A stretch of DNA of 64,000 bases from Xestospongia bergquistia (lineage: Eukaryota > Porifera > Demospongiae > Haplosclerida > Petrosiidae). The stretch covers positions 1,738,501 to 1,802,500 of the forward strand of contig OZ014412.1 of the NCBI GenBank assembly GCA_963965975.1. The letters are read 5' to 3'. Position 1 is the first letter of the stretch. Each line of letters opens with the position of its first letter. The notes beneath the pieces are model-generated. The model had not been told where the DNA came from. It ran no database searches and saw nothing but the letters and a program-made list of their open reading frames with translations. Below are positions 11,461-23,600 of this stretch, one piece after another. A program made the translations under genes and the position numbers.

Positions 11461-12030
11461 AACAGTTAATATATATCTATTCTGATTATATAAACAAGTT
11501 ATAAATGTACACTATTGTTCTTTATATGGTATTGAGTAATTAGTTCTAGTTTCAGATATATGTTTGACGTATAATGTACTCATATAATTTATGACCATAT
11601 ATGGACATGTTATACGTCACTAATGTACTACATACAAATGATCAGTGTTGATAGTATTACTGTAATTTACTGTTATTTAAAATATTGACAGTGCACATAC
11701 TAATTAATTAATATTCATTATAATATTTAATATACATGTTTTATAACATCACTGTGAGTTAGTCATAATAATTAAAGTAGAGGAGTGGTCTTTACAAATG
11801 AGGTGAAAACCACAAGCAGCTGTAAATATCACATAATAAGTACAGGTTATTGTCAAAGTTACAAGTATAGTATGTTAAAGTACTATAATATAGTTTATTG
11901 AGTACTACCATAACACATATATTGCACAGGTACTATGTCTATCACATTTATAGCACTGGTATTATGTAAAAGAATAACATTGATAATGAATAAGATATAT
12001 GAAGTAAGATGATTTAATGATTTAATGACA
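11460..12030. other. Duplicated spacer, no gene seen
   Basis: A+T-rich spacer shared with 16600-17150 and with the large intron and 3' regions of the long-tail genes (about 4.95-5.45, 28.1-28.5, 57.6-58.1 kb). No exon is recognised. Confidence 0.5.
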
Positions 12031-12039
12031 ATGATGATT

Positions 12040-12590
12040 TTTTAAGAAAAAGATTATTTGAGCTTTATGAACGTGATAAAAATATATTCTGAAAAAAGTA
12101 CAGAACGTTTCGGCCAAAGGCCTTCATCAGCTGTATGAAACTAGGCAAAAAAGTCACGCTATTTATAGCAATGCATGATTGTTTACAGTTAGTAATTGGG
12201 CTAAGAGGTGAAAGGTTGTCCCAGAAGGCTAAAAAGAGACGCTAATTTGTTCCATGTGGAAGGTGAGAAACAACATCTTGGACCATAGAGCTCAAAACAG
12301 ACGCTAATGATTATTGATTTCGAACTGGAATGCTGTAGAGCAGAGATGTCCAGGTAGGATTGATGATAAAGCCTGGATCTAGGTTGATGGTGTTGCTAGT
12401 GGTTTTGATGAATATTGCTTCTTTGGTCTTTCTATTCCACCAGCTGATCTTTTGTTCAAGTATTCTGCATTCATCCCATAAAATCTTGTGTCCTGTATTG
12501 ATGAAGTGGAGAGCCAAAGCATCAAACTCGTTACATTTGTTATAATCAATGAAGACAAGAGAAGCAGAGTTGTTGGAAACTAGAAGTTAA
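12040..12590 (-). mobile_element. Penelope-like element, 3' fragment
   Basis: The minus strand encodes about 90 residues ending near 12311, with the pattern H-[IN]TGHKILWDE, ILEQKISWWNRKTKEAIFI, then N-x-DPG and W-TSLL. That is the C-terminal end of the GIY-YIG endonuclease region of Penelope-like retroelements. The non-coding 3' part (12040-12300) carries a hammerhead-ribozyme-like core. The reverse transcriptase is absent, so the copy is a 5'-truncated fossil. Higher G+C than its surroundings suggests a later arrival. Confidence 0.7.
12107..12130 (-). ncRNA. Hammerhead-ribozyme-like core in Penelope-like fragment
   Basis: The minus strand reads CTGATGA, then A, a GGCC-TTT-GGCC hairpin, then GAAAC. 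These are the two conserved hammerhead core strings around a stem II. Penelope-like elements are known to carry hammerhead motifs. Stems I and III and the cleavage triplet could not be settled by eye, so activity is not claimed. Confidence 0.5.
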
Positions 12591-12599
12591 TATATGAAG

Positions 12600-13590
12600 T
12601 GATATATTCTTTATTAATAATTAAAACTAATAAACGAATATCTATATGTTGATGAATGGACAAGTAGAATTAATTAAAAGATGAGGATATGTATGAATTA
12701 ATACCCTATAGTAGGGAGACAAATTGATGGCCACATTACAGTTAGTACAATTAAGTCACAAACAATAACGATTTAAACTCTGTTTGCATTGAGAATGACT
12801 ACTCTTTATAGTAGAATTTCAATCAACCAAAATTGGACACAAATATATACACATCAGATAATAGAGTACATGTTCTGTTTTTATTGCTAAATGTAAATAT
12901 TAACAAAGTACACTGGTCATTATAAACTATTTAATTTATATCTAAATGAAAATGTATCTCCTAATAGTCTCAAGAACTAACCCCTTACTTTTAGCAAGGT
13001 ACTGGTTCCTGAAACTATATCCTCAATAGAATACTTGTATCAGAAAAGGTAATGTACATGTACATGTATACAATAATACATCAAGATACATTATATATAG
13101 CCAAAAGGACCAGTTTTGTATCATGCAAGTTTTCTCTAAGTTCTCTCATACAGGCTAACCTCATGTGTACTGATTAATTACCAATATTTCAAATTAATTC
13201 ATAGTACATTTTATAAACCCTATATACTCAATTGACTCAATAATATATAATGTTTCATACAATCATAGTGAAAGTAAACTATTATTAATGTTATATAAAA
13301 CAGTTCAATAATTATAACAATAACACGTTGTGTTTGTCTTTAAATAATATTGCACTACCACATAATATCAGTGATAATATGAAAATAGTAAAAATAAATG
13401 TCTATGTTGGAGCATTATTTATAATTCATTAATTGTCTATTTAAAATATCAACACAGATAGTGTAATGTAGCTAGTTACCAGTATTATTGTTTGGAGAAG
13501 TGTACTACATATTATTTTATCATCAAACATTATTACAAACAAGGTGGGTTTGTCAAATAACAATCTAATGTCTAGATCAAACAATATAAT
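12600..13590. other. Spacer downstream of gene B
   Basis: No gene seen. The stretch about 13050-13260 recurs at 22680-22860 and 47815-48030, where it also lies at the edge of receptor copies, so it travels with the duplications. Confidence 0.45.
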
Positions 13591-13597
13591 AAATGAT

Positions 13598-15717
13598 TTA
13601 TTGTATATAGTCATAATCTGATGTATTATTAGTAACATTTCTCATAAAAAACTCTTCTCTTCTACCATATGCTTCACAGGTCTGCATCTGAGGATCTGGT
13701 ATAGGTCTCTAAGAAAAACAGATTTAAACAAAACATTAATAGCATAACATACCTTTTTGTTAACATATACAGCTGTTATCCCTATTATCACTAATACTAT
13801 TACTATTATCAGAATTATTATGAAGGTAGTTATAACACTAACAACTACTGGAACAAAAATATTTGATGATAGCACTAGAAAGTAATATAAGTCAATATAT
13901 ATTATTGTAATAACTAATATGTTATTGTAACAGGTAATTATAGCTTACATAGATAGATTACTATGGAATGTAGAAATCATGTAAATTACTCACTGTGAAA
14001 TTTTTAGGTATGTTGTTCTAGTCTATTACAAAGCAATAAATTATACAGTCAGTAATTCACATGAATTTTGGATTGTATATTAATCCATTCATGTAAGGTA
14101 TAAAGTAGCTCTTAAAATAATATTAATAGGTTACATATATATTATAAATGTAAGTTCTTTATGTATAAAACATTACACATGAAATATATGCTCTAACCAC
14201 TGTTTGATGAGTGAGGTAGTTGTGTACCATCTCCATTCATTAAAGTAAAGCTGAGTTCTAAACAAATATTATGACAGCATTATGATATAATATGTTACAG
14301 TTACCATTGCTTGGTGTACTATCTCCACTTATTAAGGTAGAACTAAGATCTAAGTAAATATTACAATTACATGCTATATTATATGTTACACTTACAATTG
14401 GTTGGTAGAAATGTAGTGGGAGAGAACAGTAATAATGGTGTTAAAACTAGAGATGATGATGACATGCAAATATGAGGAGTAATAGTGTTAAAAGGTTGAC
14501 CTAAACATTTAAAATAACATAAGACTAATGACAAGGTAATATTTACTTTCATTTCTGATGTTAATATATTCTGTCATGTCATTTCCTATGAAGTTCTCTA
14601 CCATTATTGCTACAAAATATATCCTGTTATCAAATGAAATATCAGTAATATTGATAAATAAAGTATCATTTATTGATATTGGAGTAGCTGATGATGAACT
14701 GTTAAGATCATTTCCACAATTGTCCTTCACCAATAACTGATAAATATAATTATTACATTGTAATAATATCTAATAAAATAGAGAATATAAAGTGTTCAAT
14801 AACTATCTTTATTTTCTCACTGAGAAGTTAAGAAATGTATTATTTAATTCATCTTTAATAACTTGTATCTTGTCTGAAATATTAGGAGCTAATAAAAATA
14901 GAACAATCATTAATAATTGTTAACAATAATATTATACTTACTTACCTGATGTAAAGCTAAATTTCTCAAAATACTGGTTGAATTGACTGTAGCTGTTATT
15001 AACTACAGTAGATACACTCCATATATATTGATTACAGTCACTATTAGTTAATGTACTCTTCTCAATTGTTATATTAGTGGTATTAGCAGAGAAATAACCT
15101 GTGATATTAGTATCATCAGTGACTGATATATTATAAGAAAAAGAGATGTCATCTGATAATTTCAATGGAGGAGACCAGTGCAGTGTGACTACACTATTTT
15201 GTAATTCATGAGTTAGTAAGTGGGGAGGACCTACAGTAGATGTGACTATATTAAAGGAGATATAATATAGTACTTACTTACCAAATGATATCAGTTTTAC
15301 TGATAATGATAAAAAAAAATCTTCAGTACAAAGTCCAAATTTACATAAACCACATTGGATCTCTGTAATATTCTGTAGAGTAACAATTTTTTTAACAACA
15401 ATAGTAAGAGACATGATGCCATTAGTACCAGAAGGTATCACAAAATCTATGCCTTCTTGTTTTTTGCTAAAACTATAAATAATTGGAATATCGGTTACTT
15501 TCCAAAATGCAATGTAGTTTCCATCATGGTCAAATGAACAAGTAAACGTTAGAGTAGAATTACTTGTAAAAGCAACAAAAACTTGAGATGATGGACAAGG
15601 TCCTCTGATAGTGGCTCCAGCAGATTTATTATTCACTGGACTAGTACAAGTTTGTCCATTAGAGACCAGTGAACAGAATAATAGCAAACAATTTACTGGC
15701 AATGGTATAGCTTTCAT
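13598..15717 (-). CDS. Gene B: Ig/FN3 receptor with short tail, 484 aa
   Basis: Nine exons join in frame (1455 nt): 15717-15282, 15230-14946, 14888-14821, 14769-14547, 14500-14396, 14349-14305, 14257-14198, 13874-13753, 13708-13598. The signal peptide, Ig-like domain (to residue 145), FN3 (146-240) and second FN3 (241-337) are almost those of gene A, down to 143 of 147 Ig-exon residues. Three small juxtamembrane cassettes (338-407) follow. The membrane exon is of another kind, with a helix at about 414-442 (ITTFIIILIIVIVLVIIGIT) and no charged residue inside it. The last exon encodes a 36-residue tail starting RPIPDPQMQTC and ending SDYDYIQ. SDYDYI formally fits S-x-Y-x-x-I. With gene A it forms a same-ectodomain, different-tail pair. 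Ligand and signalling sign are unknown. Confidence 0.88.
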
Positions 15718-16059
15718 TCCTAATAAGTCATAGACTCACAACGCCTTTCCAGCCTACAAACTGTTGATTATTGGGCGTGTATTTATTTTTACTACAGGAT
15801 GTGAACTGATGCATGTTAATAATTTTTGATCAAAACTTAGATATTAGAGTAAAAGTCTACTAGACTTTTACTCTAATATCTATATTTTGCTCAACAATTA
15901 TTATAGTAGACTTACTCTACTCTAGTATCCATAAAGATCATCCTTTGACAATATGACCATTTTCATTAATGAAACAGAATATTAAAGATATATTGGGAGC
16001 CTATCACATTAGCTAGTTAATTAATATAATTTATGATTTTTTCTATTGTCATTTGGAAT
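14490..16059. repeat. Duplicated segment, gene B copy
   Basis: Partner of 6490-8058. It includes the FN3 and Ig exons, the 51-nt first intron, the promoter and the palindrome, and ends abruptly at 16059 after GTCATTTGGAAT. Beyond that point the sequence instead resembles the upstream flank of gene H. Confidence 0.8.
15839..15881. repeat. Perfect 43-bp palindrome upstream of gene B
   Basis: Same palindrome as at 7838-7880: arms 15839-15859 and 15861-15881 around one C, with the arms unchanged. It sits about 120 bases upstream of the gene B start codon. Confidence 0.8.
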
Positions 16060-16344
16060 AGACAAGAAGAAAATAAAGACATATTAACGGAGCATTGACA
16101 ACGACTCCAGTTTTCATCATTTGTAGGGTGGATTTTGAACCAGTCGATTGAACGCCTTGACAGTTCTTTAAACAACTTACCTTCTTTCCCAATACTTTTA
16201 TAGTCACTGTGTCATCGCGGTCTTCATCAAGTGAACTTTGCTGTTTTTACTTCTGAGTCACATTAATTGCTAAGTTTAATTATAGGAAATTAATAATAAC
16301 TAGGAGGGTGGGAACATTGATAAAGAAGACATGTTTTTTGAGGC
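16060..16344. other. Flank resembling the 5' end and upstream of gene H
   Basis: 16060-16130 matches the start-codon region of gene H (TTAACGGAGCATTGA, CATCATTTGTAGG) without a following Ig domain. 16200-16344 matches the H upstream flank. It is a truncated duplicate of a promoter end. Confidence 0.5.
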
Positions 16345-16590
16345 AGGTGTTCATTTACAGTGCTTTTATGGTCTGCAATATTACCGATACTCTACCTATT
16401 GGATGAAACTGTCTCTTAACTCCACTACAACCTATTGTTGTATCATTACCAGTACAACTGAATTATTGTCTACTTTACACACTATCTACAAATAGTATTT
16501 GTACTCACAAATAGACATATGTAGCATACCTAGATTATAGAAAGGCATTCAACAGTATATCACATTCCAAATTGCTATATAATAAAACTC
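16345..16590 (+). mobile_element. Ig relic joined to LINE scrap, copy 2
   Basis: Nearly identical to 11219-11460, including the YLDYRKAFNSISHSKLLYNK stretch from about 16527. The near-identity points to recent copying of the spacer as a block. Confidence 0.55.
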
Positions 16591-17179
16591 ATCCTGAACA
16601 GTTAATATATATCTATTCTGGTTATATAAACAAGTTATAAATGTACACTATTGTTCTTTATATGGTATTGAGTAATTAGTTCTAGTTTCAGATATATGTT
16701 TGACGTACAATGTACTCATATAATTTATGACCATATATGGACATGTTATACGTCACTAATGTACTACATACAAATGATCAGTGTTGATAGTATTACTGTA
16801 ATTTACTGTTATTTAAAATATCGACAGTGCACATACTAATTAATTAATATTTATTATAATATTTAATAGACATGTTTTATAACCTCACTGTGAGTTAGTC
16901 ATAATAATTAAAGTAGAGGAGTGGTCTTTACAAATGAGGTGAAAACCACAAGCAGCTGTAAATATCACATATAAGTATAGGTCATTGTCAAAGTTACAAG
17001 TATAGTATGTTAAAGTACTATAATATAGTTTATTGAGTACTACAATAACACATATATTGCGCAGGTACTATGTCTATCACATCTATAGCACTGGTATTAT
17101 GTAAAAGAATAACATTCATAATGAATAAGATATATGAAGTAAGATGATTTAATGACAATGATGATTTAATTTACTTTTT

Positions 17180-19221
17180 ATTGCCAAGGTCTATAAGAAA
17201 GACAAACATAATTATATATTATATATATAATTATATTATTTAAACACTTTTATGTTTAATATATACTCTACAAATTACCACTAACAGTGCTAGCAATGCC
17301 ATCATTACAATAATAATGATAACAATGGTTGATATTACCACTAACAAAATCATGTTTAGTGTCATCTTTGTCATTAGGAGGTGACAAACAACTAAATTAA
17401 AATATTATGTCATAAGAAAATATCATTTATTGATTCACTTAATTGTTTGATGAACTAGGCAGAAGTATACTGACAGCAATTAAAGAGGTGGATATGAACA
17501 TACATTACATGATACACTTACCATTGCTGACATCTCTTATAATGAACACTTCTCTTGTACTATATGCTGGACAGGTCTGCAATTTAGATCAAATAATTAT
17601 CATGTACTTCTAAAATGTTACCAAACCTTTCTGTTAATATACACAGCTATTCCTAATACTAACAGTATTTAACAGTAAATAGTAAAAATAGAACAAAGAG
17701 TTACTATATATCAATAAAGTAGTAGTGTTCTTCTCTGCTAATGGTTGAGATGGAGTAAAGCTGAGTTCTAAACAAATATTATGACGGCATTATGATATAA
17801 TATGTTACAGTTACCATTGCTTGGTGTACTATCACCACTTATTAAGGTAGAACTAAGATCTAAGTAAATATTACAATTACATGCTATATTATATGTTACA
17901 CTTACAATTGGTTGGTAGAAATGTAGTGGGAGAGAACAGTAATAATGGTGTTAAAACTAGAGATGATGATGACATGCAAATATGAGGAGTAATATTGTTA
18001 AAAGGTTGACTGAACCATTTAAAATAACATAAGACTAATGACAAAGTAATAATTACTTTCATTTCTGATGTTTATATATTCTGCCATGTCATTTCCTATG
18101 AGGTTCTCTACCATTATTGCTATAAAATATATCCTGTTATCAAATGAAATATCAGTTATATTGATAAATAAAGTATCATTTATTGATAATAGAGTTACTG
18201 ATGATGAACTGTTAATATCATTTCCACAATTGTCCTTCACCAATAACTAATAAATATAATTATTACATTGTAATAATACCTAATAAAATAGAGAATAGTA
18301 AGTATTCAATAGCTAACTTTATTTCTCACTGAGAAAATAAGAAATCTATTCTTTAAATCATCATTAATAACTTGTATCTCGTCTGAAATATTTGGAGCTG
18401 ATTAAAATGGAATAATCATTAATAATTGCTAATAATAATAATATATACTTACTTACCTGATGTAAAACTAAACTTTTCAAAGTACTGGTTGTATTGACTG
18501 TAGCTGTTATTAACTACAGTAGACACACTCCATATATATTGACTACAGTCACTATTAGTTAGTGTACTCTTCTCAATTGTTATATTAGTGGTATTAGTAG
18601 AGAAATAATCTGTGATATTAGTATCATCAGTGACTGATATATTATAAGAAAAAAAGATGTCATCTGATAATGTCAATGGAGGAGACCAGTGTAGTGTGAC
18701 TACACTATTTTGTAATTGATGAGTTAATAAGTGAGGAGGACCTACAGTAGATGTGACTATATTAAAGGAGATATAATATAGTACTTACTTACCAAATGAT
18801 ATCAGTTGTACTGGTAATGAAATAACAGTAGGTTGTGGGGCAAAAAGACAATTAACAATTGCAGTACACAGTCCACATTGAACATCCAATTGTTCTTCTT
18901 TGGTTATTGGAAAAGTAAGTCTAGTGAATCCACTAGAACTATACCTCCTAATATCACAGTTATACCACTATTCATTGGTATTTTCTGATTGACAATAACA
19001 TCGATATTAGTAATATTCCAAATAGGAATGTAGTCCCCATTATGACTGTAAGAGCACTCAAATGTTATAGTGCTACCAACAGGAGCTATAACTTGAGATG
19101 ATGGACAAGGTCCTCTAATGATTGCTTCAGAGTTACTGTATACTGGAGTAGTACATTTTTGTCCGTTACAGAGGTTCAACGAAGTGCAGTACAAGAACAG
19201 CAGCACCAGTACAGTCTTCAT
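17180..19221 (-). pseudogene. Gene C: broken receptor with traces of both tail types
   Basis: Exon 1 (19221-18793) begins with a good signal peptide (MKTVLVLLFLYCTSLNLCNG) and an Ig domain with GPCPSSQVIAPVGSTITFEC, but is one base short, losing the frame near 18960. The FN3 exon 18741-18457 is intact (type a). Exons 18397-18330 and 18279-18057 follow; the latter has a TAG where relatives have CAG (ISINDTLF region unaffected). Cassettes lie near 18008-17765. Part of the short-tail membrane and tail exons (about 17660-17520) and then the long-tail membrane exon (about 17400-17275) are both present in damaged form. No ITIM exons remain. Gene C is probably dead, but it shows both tail types at one locus. 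Confidence 0.75.
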
Positions 19222-19479
19222 GACTTGTGTTAATATAATTTCATATCTGAAGCAAATGTCTCTAGTTAACTAGATCTATTACGTAATATCCTGTTCCTCT
19301 ATTCTCTGGATGAGTTCCTTTCTAGAATCAAGCACTTTAAAGCGTTGAGTTATCAGTGTGGTTTTGAGTAACACGAGCCTCAAAAAAAGCAAAAAGAGAT
19401 ATATAAAGTCATCAAGTTTTTTTGTTATAGTGTAACTTCCTAAATTTTGCTCAGGTATTGAGAAAAAGCACTGCAAAAA

Positions 19480-19625
19480 CTATTATCATTACAATTTTTT
19501 AGTAAGAAATTTCCATTAATACATTTAAATGGTCTCTGGACTAATACAGGTTTATTCACTAGAGAGAGATTGACAAGAAAAAACAGATGGACAACATTGG
19601 TACAGTCTTCACAGTAATAAAGTGA
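19480..19625 (-). pseudogene. Relic start of an Ig exon
   Basis: The minus strand reads like the signal-peptide region and first residues of an Ig exon (GAAGACTGTACC, then the AATAAACCTGTATTAGTCC region). The start codon is gone and the frame is disturbed. It lies upstream of gene C in the same orientation. Confidence 0.5.
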
Positions 19626-19753
19626 GATGCTCATAATACAATAAAATAAATGAAATTAATTTAGATCATAGTTATTAAAACTTTGGCCACTGAATTATAA
19701 AATTTAACACTCACAGACATACCCTAACCATCACATACACTACCATAAAAGAT

Positions 19754-20160
19754 GAAGCCAAGTTGATTAATCCTATTCTGTTTTCTTCTTGTCTACCTCT
19801 TTGTAATGGGCAAAAACTGTACTGGTCCAGTATACAATGACTCTAAAGCAATTATCAAAGAACACTCTCCGTCATCTCATGTTATAGCTTCTACTGGTAG
19901 TAATATAGATATTACAGTTATAATGGAGACTATCTTGCTATTTGGAATATTACTAATATCAAGTTATTGTCAATCAGGAAACACCACTAAATAATATTGT
20001 AACTGTGACATTAGGAGCTAATAGTGCTAGTGGATTCACTAGACTTACGTTTGCAGTTTTTAAACAAGATGCATTAAGCATTGAGTGTGGACTGTGTAAT
20101 GGAGTATACATTAAATGCATTAAAGCCCCACAATCTACCAGTACAACTGAATACAACTAG
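19754..20160 (+). pseudogene. Relic Ig exon, + strand
   Basis: ATGAAGCCAAGT at 19754 starts a decayed exon 1 on the + strand. Later parts read GQ, TGPVYNDSKAIIKE, SPSSHVIASTGSN and, in another frame, VTLGANSASGFTRLTF and IECGLCN. Several shifts break it. It stands head to head with the gene C side relic at 19480-19625. Confidence 0.65.
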
Positions 20161-20164
20161 TGGA

Positions 20165-20490
20165 ACAATATTATTTGATGATGACTTTACAGTAACAAAA
20201 TTAATGATTTTAAGATACTAGAATTAAAAACATTACTTAATGAACTGGTAGTTATAGAGTGTATTGTGAAACAATAGTAGAATTATAAATGGAATAGGAA
20301 ATGTAAAGGATGTATAAAGTATACAATATTTGTACACTTCAATAGCTATATACCATTGTTTCATCCATTTTACTATTGACTGATGTATTTATAATAGTCT
20401 CATTAATAGTAACATTAATTGTTATTAGTTTTGTACTGCTTGTCCTAGTTATAGAGGTTGATATTGAAAGTTGATACTCCTGAGAAGTAA
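20165..20490 (+). other. Module M, copy 1: unidentified + strand repeat with a hydrophobic segment
   Basis: A recurring + strand module not explained by the receptor exons. It reads DDDFTVTKL, later a stretch ending SLIVTLIVISFVLLVLVIEVD before a stop near 20477. Related copies are at 38850-39110, 41130-41350 and 46291-46550. All contain breaks, yet the hydrophobic stretch and the VVT(V/I)K lead-in recur. It could be a membrane exon of another family or a non-coding repeat. Confidence 0.4.
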
Positions 20491-20640
20491 GTGAGAAGGA
20501 TCTACAATAGATGTTATTATATTATGGTTATATCTACTGTAGGTCCTCCTAACTTACTAACTCATCAGTTGCTGAACAATGCAGTGATATTAAGATGTTC
20601 TTCTCCATTAATGGCTAAGCTACCTCAGTCCACAATGAGC
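20480..20640. pseudogene. Head-to-head scraps of FN3 exon starts
   Basis: A minus strand remnant of the FN3 exon acceptor (about 20500) abuts a + strand copy (20540-20625: acceptor CTACTGTAG, then GPPNLLTHQLLNNAVILRC). The two meet at an inversion junction. Confidence 0.55.
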
Positions 20641-20759
20641 AGCCAGTAGGTTTGCTTATAATTTTGGAGTATTTTAATAGAAAATTATAATATCTCTAGG
20701 CCTATGCTTTAGAATTTGTTGTGACAGTTACATTATAATTATTTTCATCCAGGTTCATG

Positions 20760-20975
20760 ATTAGTCATGTTCGAAAATTGTACCTGTAAACTTCCACTGT
20801 AAACATAAGAACACTCAAATGTTATAGTAAATCAAACAGGAGCTATAACTCTAGATGATGGACATGGTCCCTTCATAGCTATATCAGTAAGAGCCATTGT
20901 ATACTAGACTAGTACAGGTTTGTTGTTGTTGTCCAGTACAGAAATAGAAATAGGAATCTCAAACAGCTTGACTTC
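20760..20975 (-). pseudogene. Relic Ig exon 5' part
   Basis: Minus strand, matching the start of an Ig exon of the gene D type: a double-Gln lead into the first Cys region, GPCPSS near 20855 and the ECSY-like segment. Stops and shifts are present and no 3' part follows. Confidence 0.55.
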
Positions 20976-22020
20976 ATTTTTAATAATTAGGGTCGTTAAT
21001 ATATGCTAAAGAAGTATGTTGCCATTACACTGTTGCCATAAACACATCACTCTTACAAAGGGTAACTCATTAGTTATCCTCTAATATTATAATTGAAGAC
21101 AGTAATAATTTCAATTCAGAATTCATCAGTTGAAGTAAAAATAATTAGCAACAACAAAATAATAAAATAGAAATCTGTGAATAAAGTAATTACTTACTTA
21201 ATGAAAAATTTAGTCCAGAATACTTGTAATCACAGTTGTACATACTATAATACTATGGTAACATGTATATGTTACGAATGGAATATTATCTGTTCCTATT
21301 GCTGCTTTGTTAACAACTTTTTAGTACTCTAACTCTAGACACTGCAGTATATAATATCATATAAAGCTATTGCTATATTATAATATTATACGTCTATGGT
21401 AGTGGGTGTGAATTTTCTCATAGATGGACTATGAATTATATAAGAACAGCTGTGTTATACTACATTTAAATTCAAGAAGGAGACTATATACTATGTTTTT
21501 AATTCTATAATAAATTTCCTATAAATGTTTGCATTCCATAGTGTTCTGACTATATGTAAAAAGGGAGATGTGCTGGAGTATGTAATAATGAATAACTGAA
21601 TAGATCAATGAATTGGTAAATGGATGTAAAAATAATAACAGATGAATAGGTTCATAAAGTAAACAGACAAACTGATAGATGGATGAACAGTAACATAAAG
21701 TATATTGAGTACTAGTAATGCAGCAGCTAAATAAAGTGGATACATATAGTTGCACTTTTATTTAGGACAACAATACACTCTATAAAATTAAAGATTTTAT
21801 TCCTGCAGACAAGCTAACTTCTGCTGAACTACTTACAAGTAATGACATAGAACCAACATGTCAATAAAGTATAGTTCTTATGATATATTAACTATTATTA
21901 ATTACTATAGGGAATAATATCTAAGCAACAATATCAGAACATAGGTAACAGCATCTTGTGATATAGAAGAATGTATTATGATACAGTTGATGTACTAATT
22001 TGAGTAATATTACTCCCGGC
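20976..22020. other. Spacer, no gene seen
   Basis: A+T-rich. It contains GTAGTGGGTGTGA at about 21390, like the GT-box element, but with no exon 1 beside it. The rest shows no recognised motif. Confidence 0.4.
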
Positions 22021-22029
22021 AACATAGAC

Positions 22030-22660
22030 CACATTTAATGATCAACAGTTGTGTCACACATTTGCTTTCTACTTGAACATAAAAATAATAGATCCTCTGC
22101 TATCATTACCATCGTCATAATTAAGACTAAGTGACACATTGGTATTAGGTGGTTGTTGACGACCAGCAATGAATATAAGATCAATGACATTCCAGAATTG
22201 TGTATGATCAATACCAGCAAAAGAACATACAAACTTCACAGTACTACCAACAGGAGCTACAACTTGAGCAGTGAACAGACTCTTACAACTTTACCAGTAC
22301 AACTGATATCATTTGGTAAGTAAGTATTATAATATATCTCCTTTAATATAGTCACATCTATTGTAGGTCCTCCTCACTTACTAACTCATCAGTTACTGGA
22401 GAATGAAGTGATATTAATAGTCCAGTAACATCAGAAACACCCGGTGATAGACAAGATCTTTTGATAATTACTCCAGTAGAGTTATTGTATACTGGACTAG
22501 TACAGGTTTGTCTATTATTAAAATTAACAACAAAATAAGAAAGCACCAGCAAACTATTGTTTGAAACAGTCTGTATGTCTGTCCCCTTAGCAATTGCCTA
22601 TAGTGTGTGTGATAATATTTACAATAATCAATATAAGAGGTGATTCCTTTGTAAATCAAG
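22030..22660 (-). pseudogene. Decayed Ig exons with an inverted insertion
   Basis: Minus strand Ig relics at 22030-22270 and 22440-22560 (TCTSPVYNNSTGVIIKRSC) are separated by a + strand scrap at 22285-22440. That scrap contains the end of an Ig exon, the conserved first intron and the first bases of an FN3 exon. This is a nested, inverted arrangement with no open gene. Confidence 0.55.
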
Positions 22661-23260
22661 AGTTTACTTAATTCTTGATGGAGATTTTAATATATTAAAG
22701 TACATAATATACAGCCATGAGAACCAGTTCAGTATCATTCAAGTTTTCTCTAAGTTTTCTCATACAGGTTGACCTGTGTGCTGAATAATTACCGATATTT
22801 CAAATTAATTCATGGTACATTTTATAAATCCTATATACTCAATTGACTCAATAATATATAATAACTCATACAATCTTACCACTACATAATAAACTATATC
22901 CTATAATAATAAAGTTAGTAGTGACAGTATTAGTGATAGTAGGGATAGCAGCTGTAGATGTAAAGAGAAACGTGTGTTAATAATGACTTTATATAATAAG
23001 ATTGTTTTTTCCCTACTATAGAGTATTAATTCATTTATACATACCCTCATCTATTTATCAATTCTAATTATCCATTCAACTTTACATTGATATTCATTTA
23101 TTAGTTTTTATTTGTCCATTAATATAGAGTACGTCACCTACATCATTATTATTATGCATATGAAGTGCACTGAGTTATAAGACAGTACAATATGATAAAT
23201 AGGAAAATGGAGGCTGTTATATGTATGAAACATGTGTAAAAGTATACTACAACCATGTGG
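22660..23260. other. Shared spacer with a short-tail membrane scrap
   Basis: 22680-22860 repeats the segment also found at 13050 and 47815. About 22900-22985 on the + strand resembles the short-tail membrane exon (VVTVLVIVGIAAVD-like). There is no complete gene. Confidence 0.4.
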
Positions 23261-23269
23261 AGTCATAAT

Positions 23270-23600
23270 AATACTGCTTAGGTGAGAATTCACATTGATG
23301 ATAGGTTCAATATCATTAATATCCCAAAATGATAGAGAGCTCACTGTGTAGCTATAAGAACACTCAAATGTTATAGTGCTTTCAATAGGAACTAGTATTT
23401 CAAATGATGGACAAGGACCCTTGATAGTTACTCCAGTAGAGCCAGTGTATTATCAATTGATTTGTTTAAATGAAAGAGTGTAGGCGAAATGAGAAGACAC
23501 CACTGGACTAGTACAGATTTAATTTGTTGTTGCTGTTCAGAACAGAAATAGAAGAAAGAACAAAAGAACCTTAACTTTATCTTTAACATTAAGGAATGTG
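23270..23600 (-). pseudogene. Relic Ig exon
   Basis: Minus strand: SLSFWDINDIEPIINVNSH and, upstream, the ECSYSYT-like and GPCPSFE-like parts, interrupted near 23450 by an unrelated insertion of about 60 bases. The FN3 exon is absent. Confidence 0.55.

Noticed and set aside
12311-12517. Minus strand frame as a host gene
   Set aside because: Its residue pattern is that of a Penelope-like element endonuclease end, and it sits beside that element's 3' sequence.
13598-13708. Calling the short tail an activating tail
   Set aside because: There is no charged residue in the helix, and the terminal SDYDYI itself fits the loose ITIM pattern.
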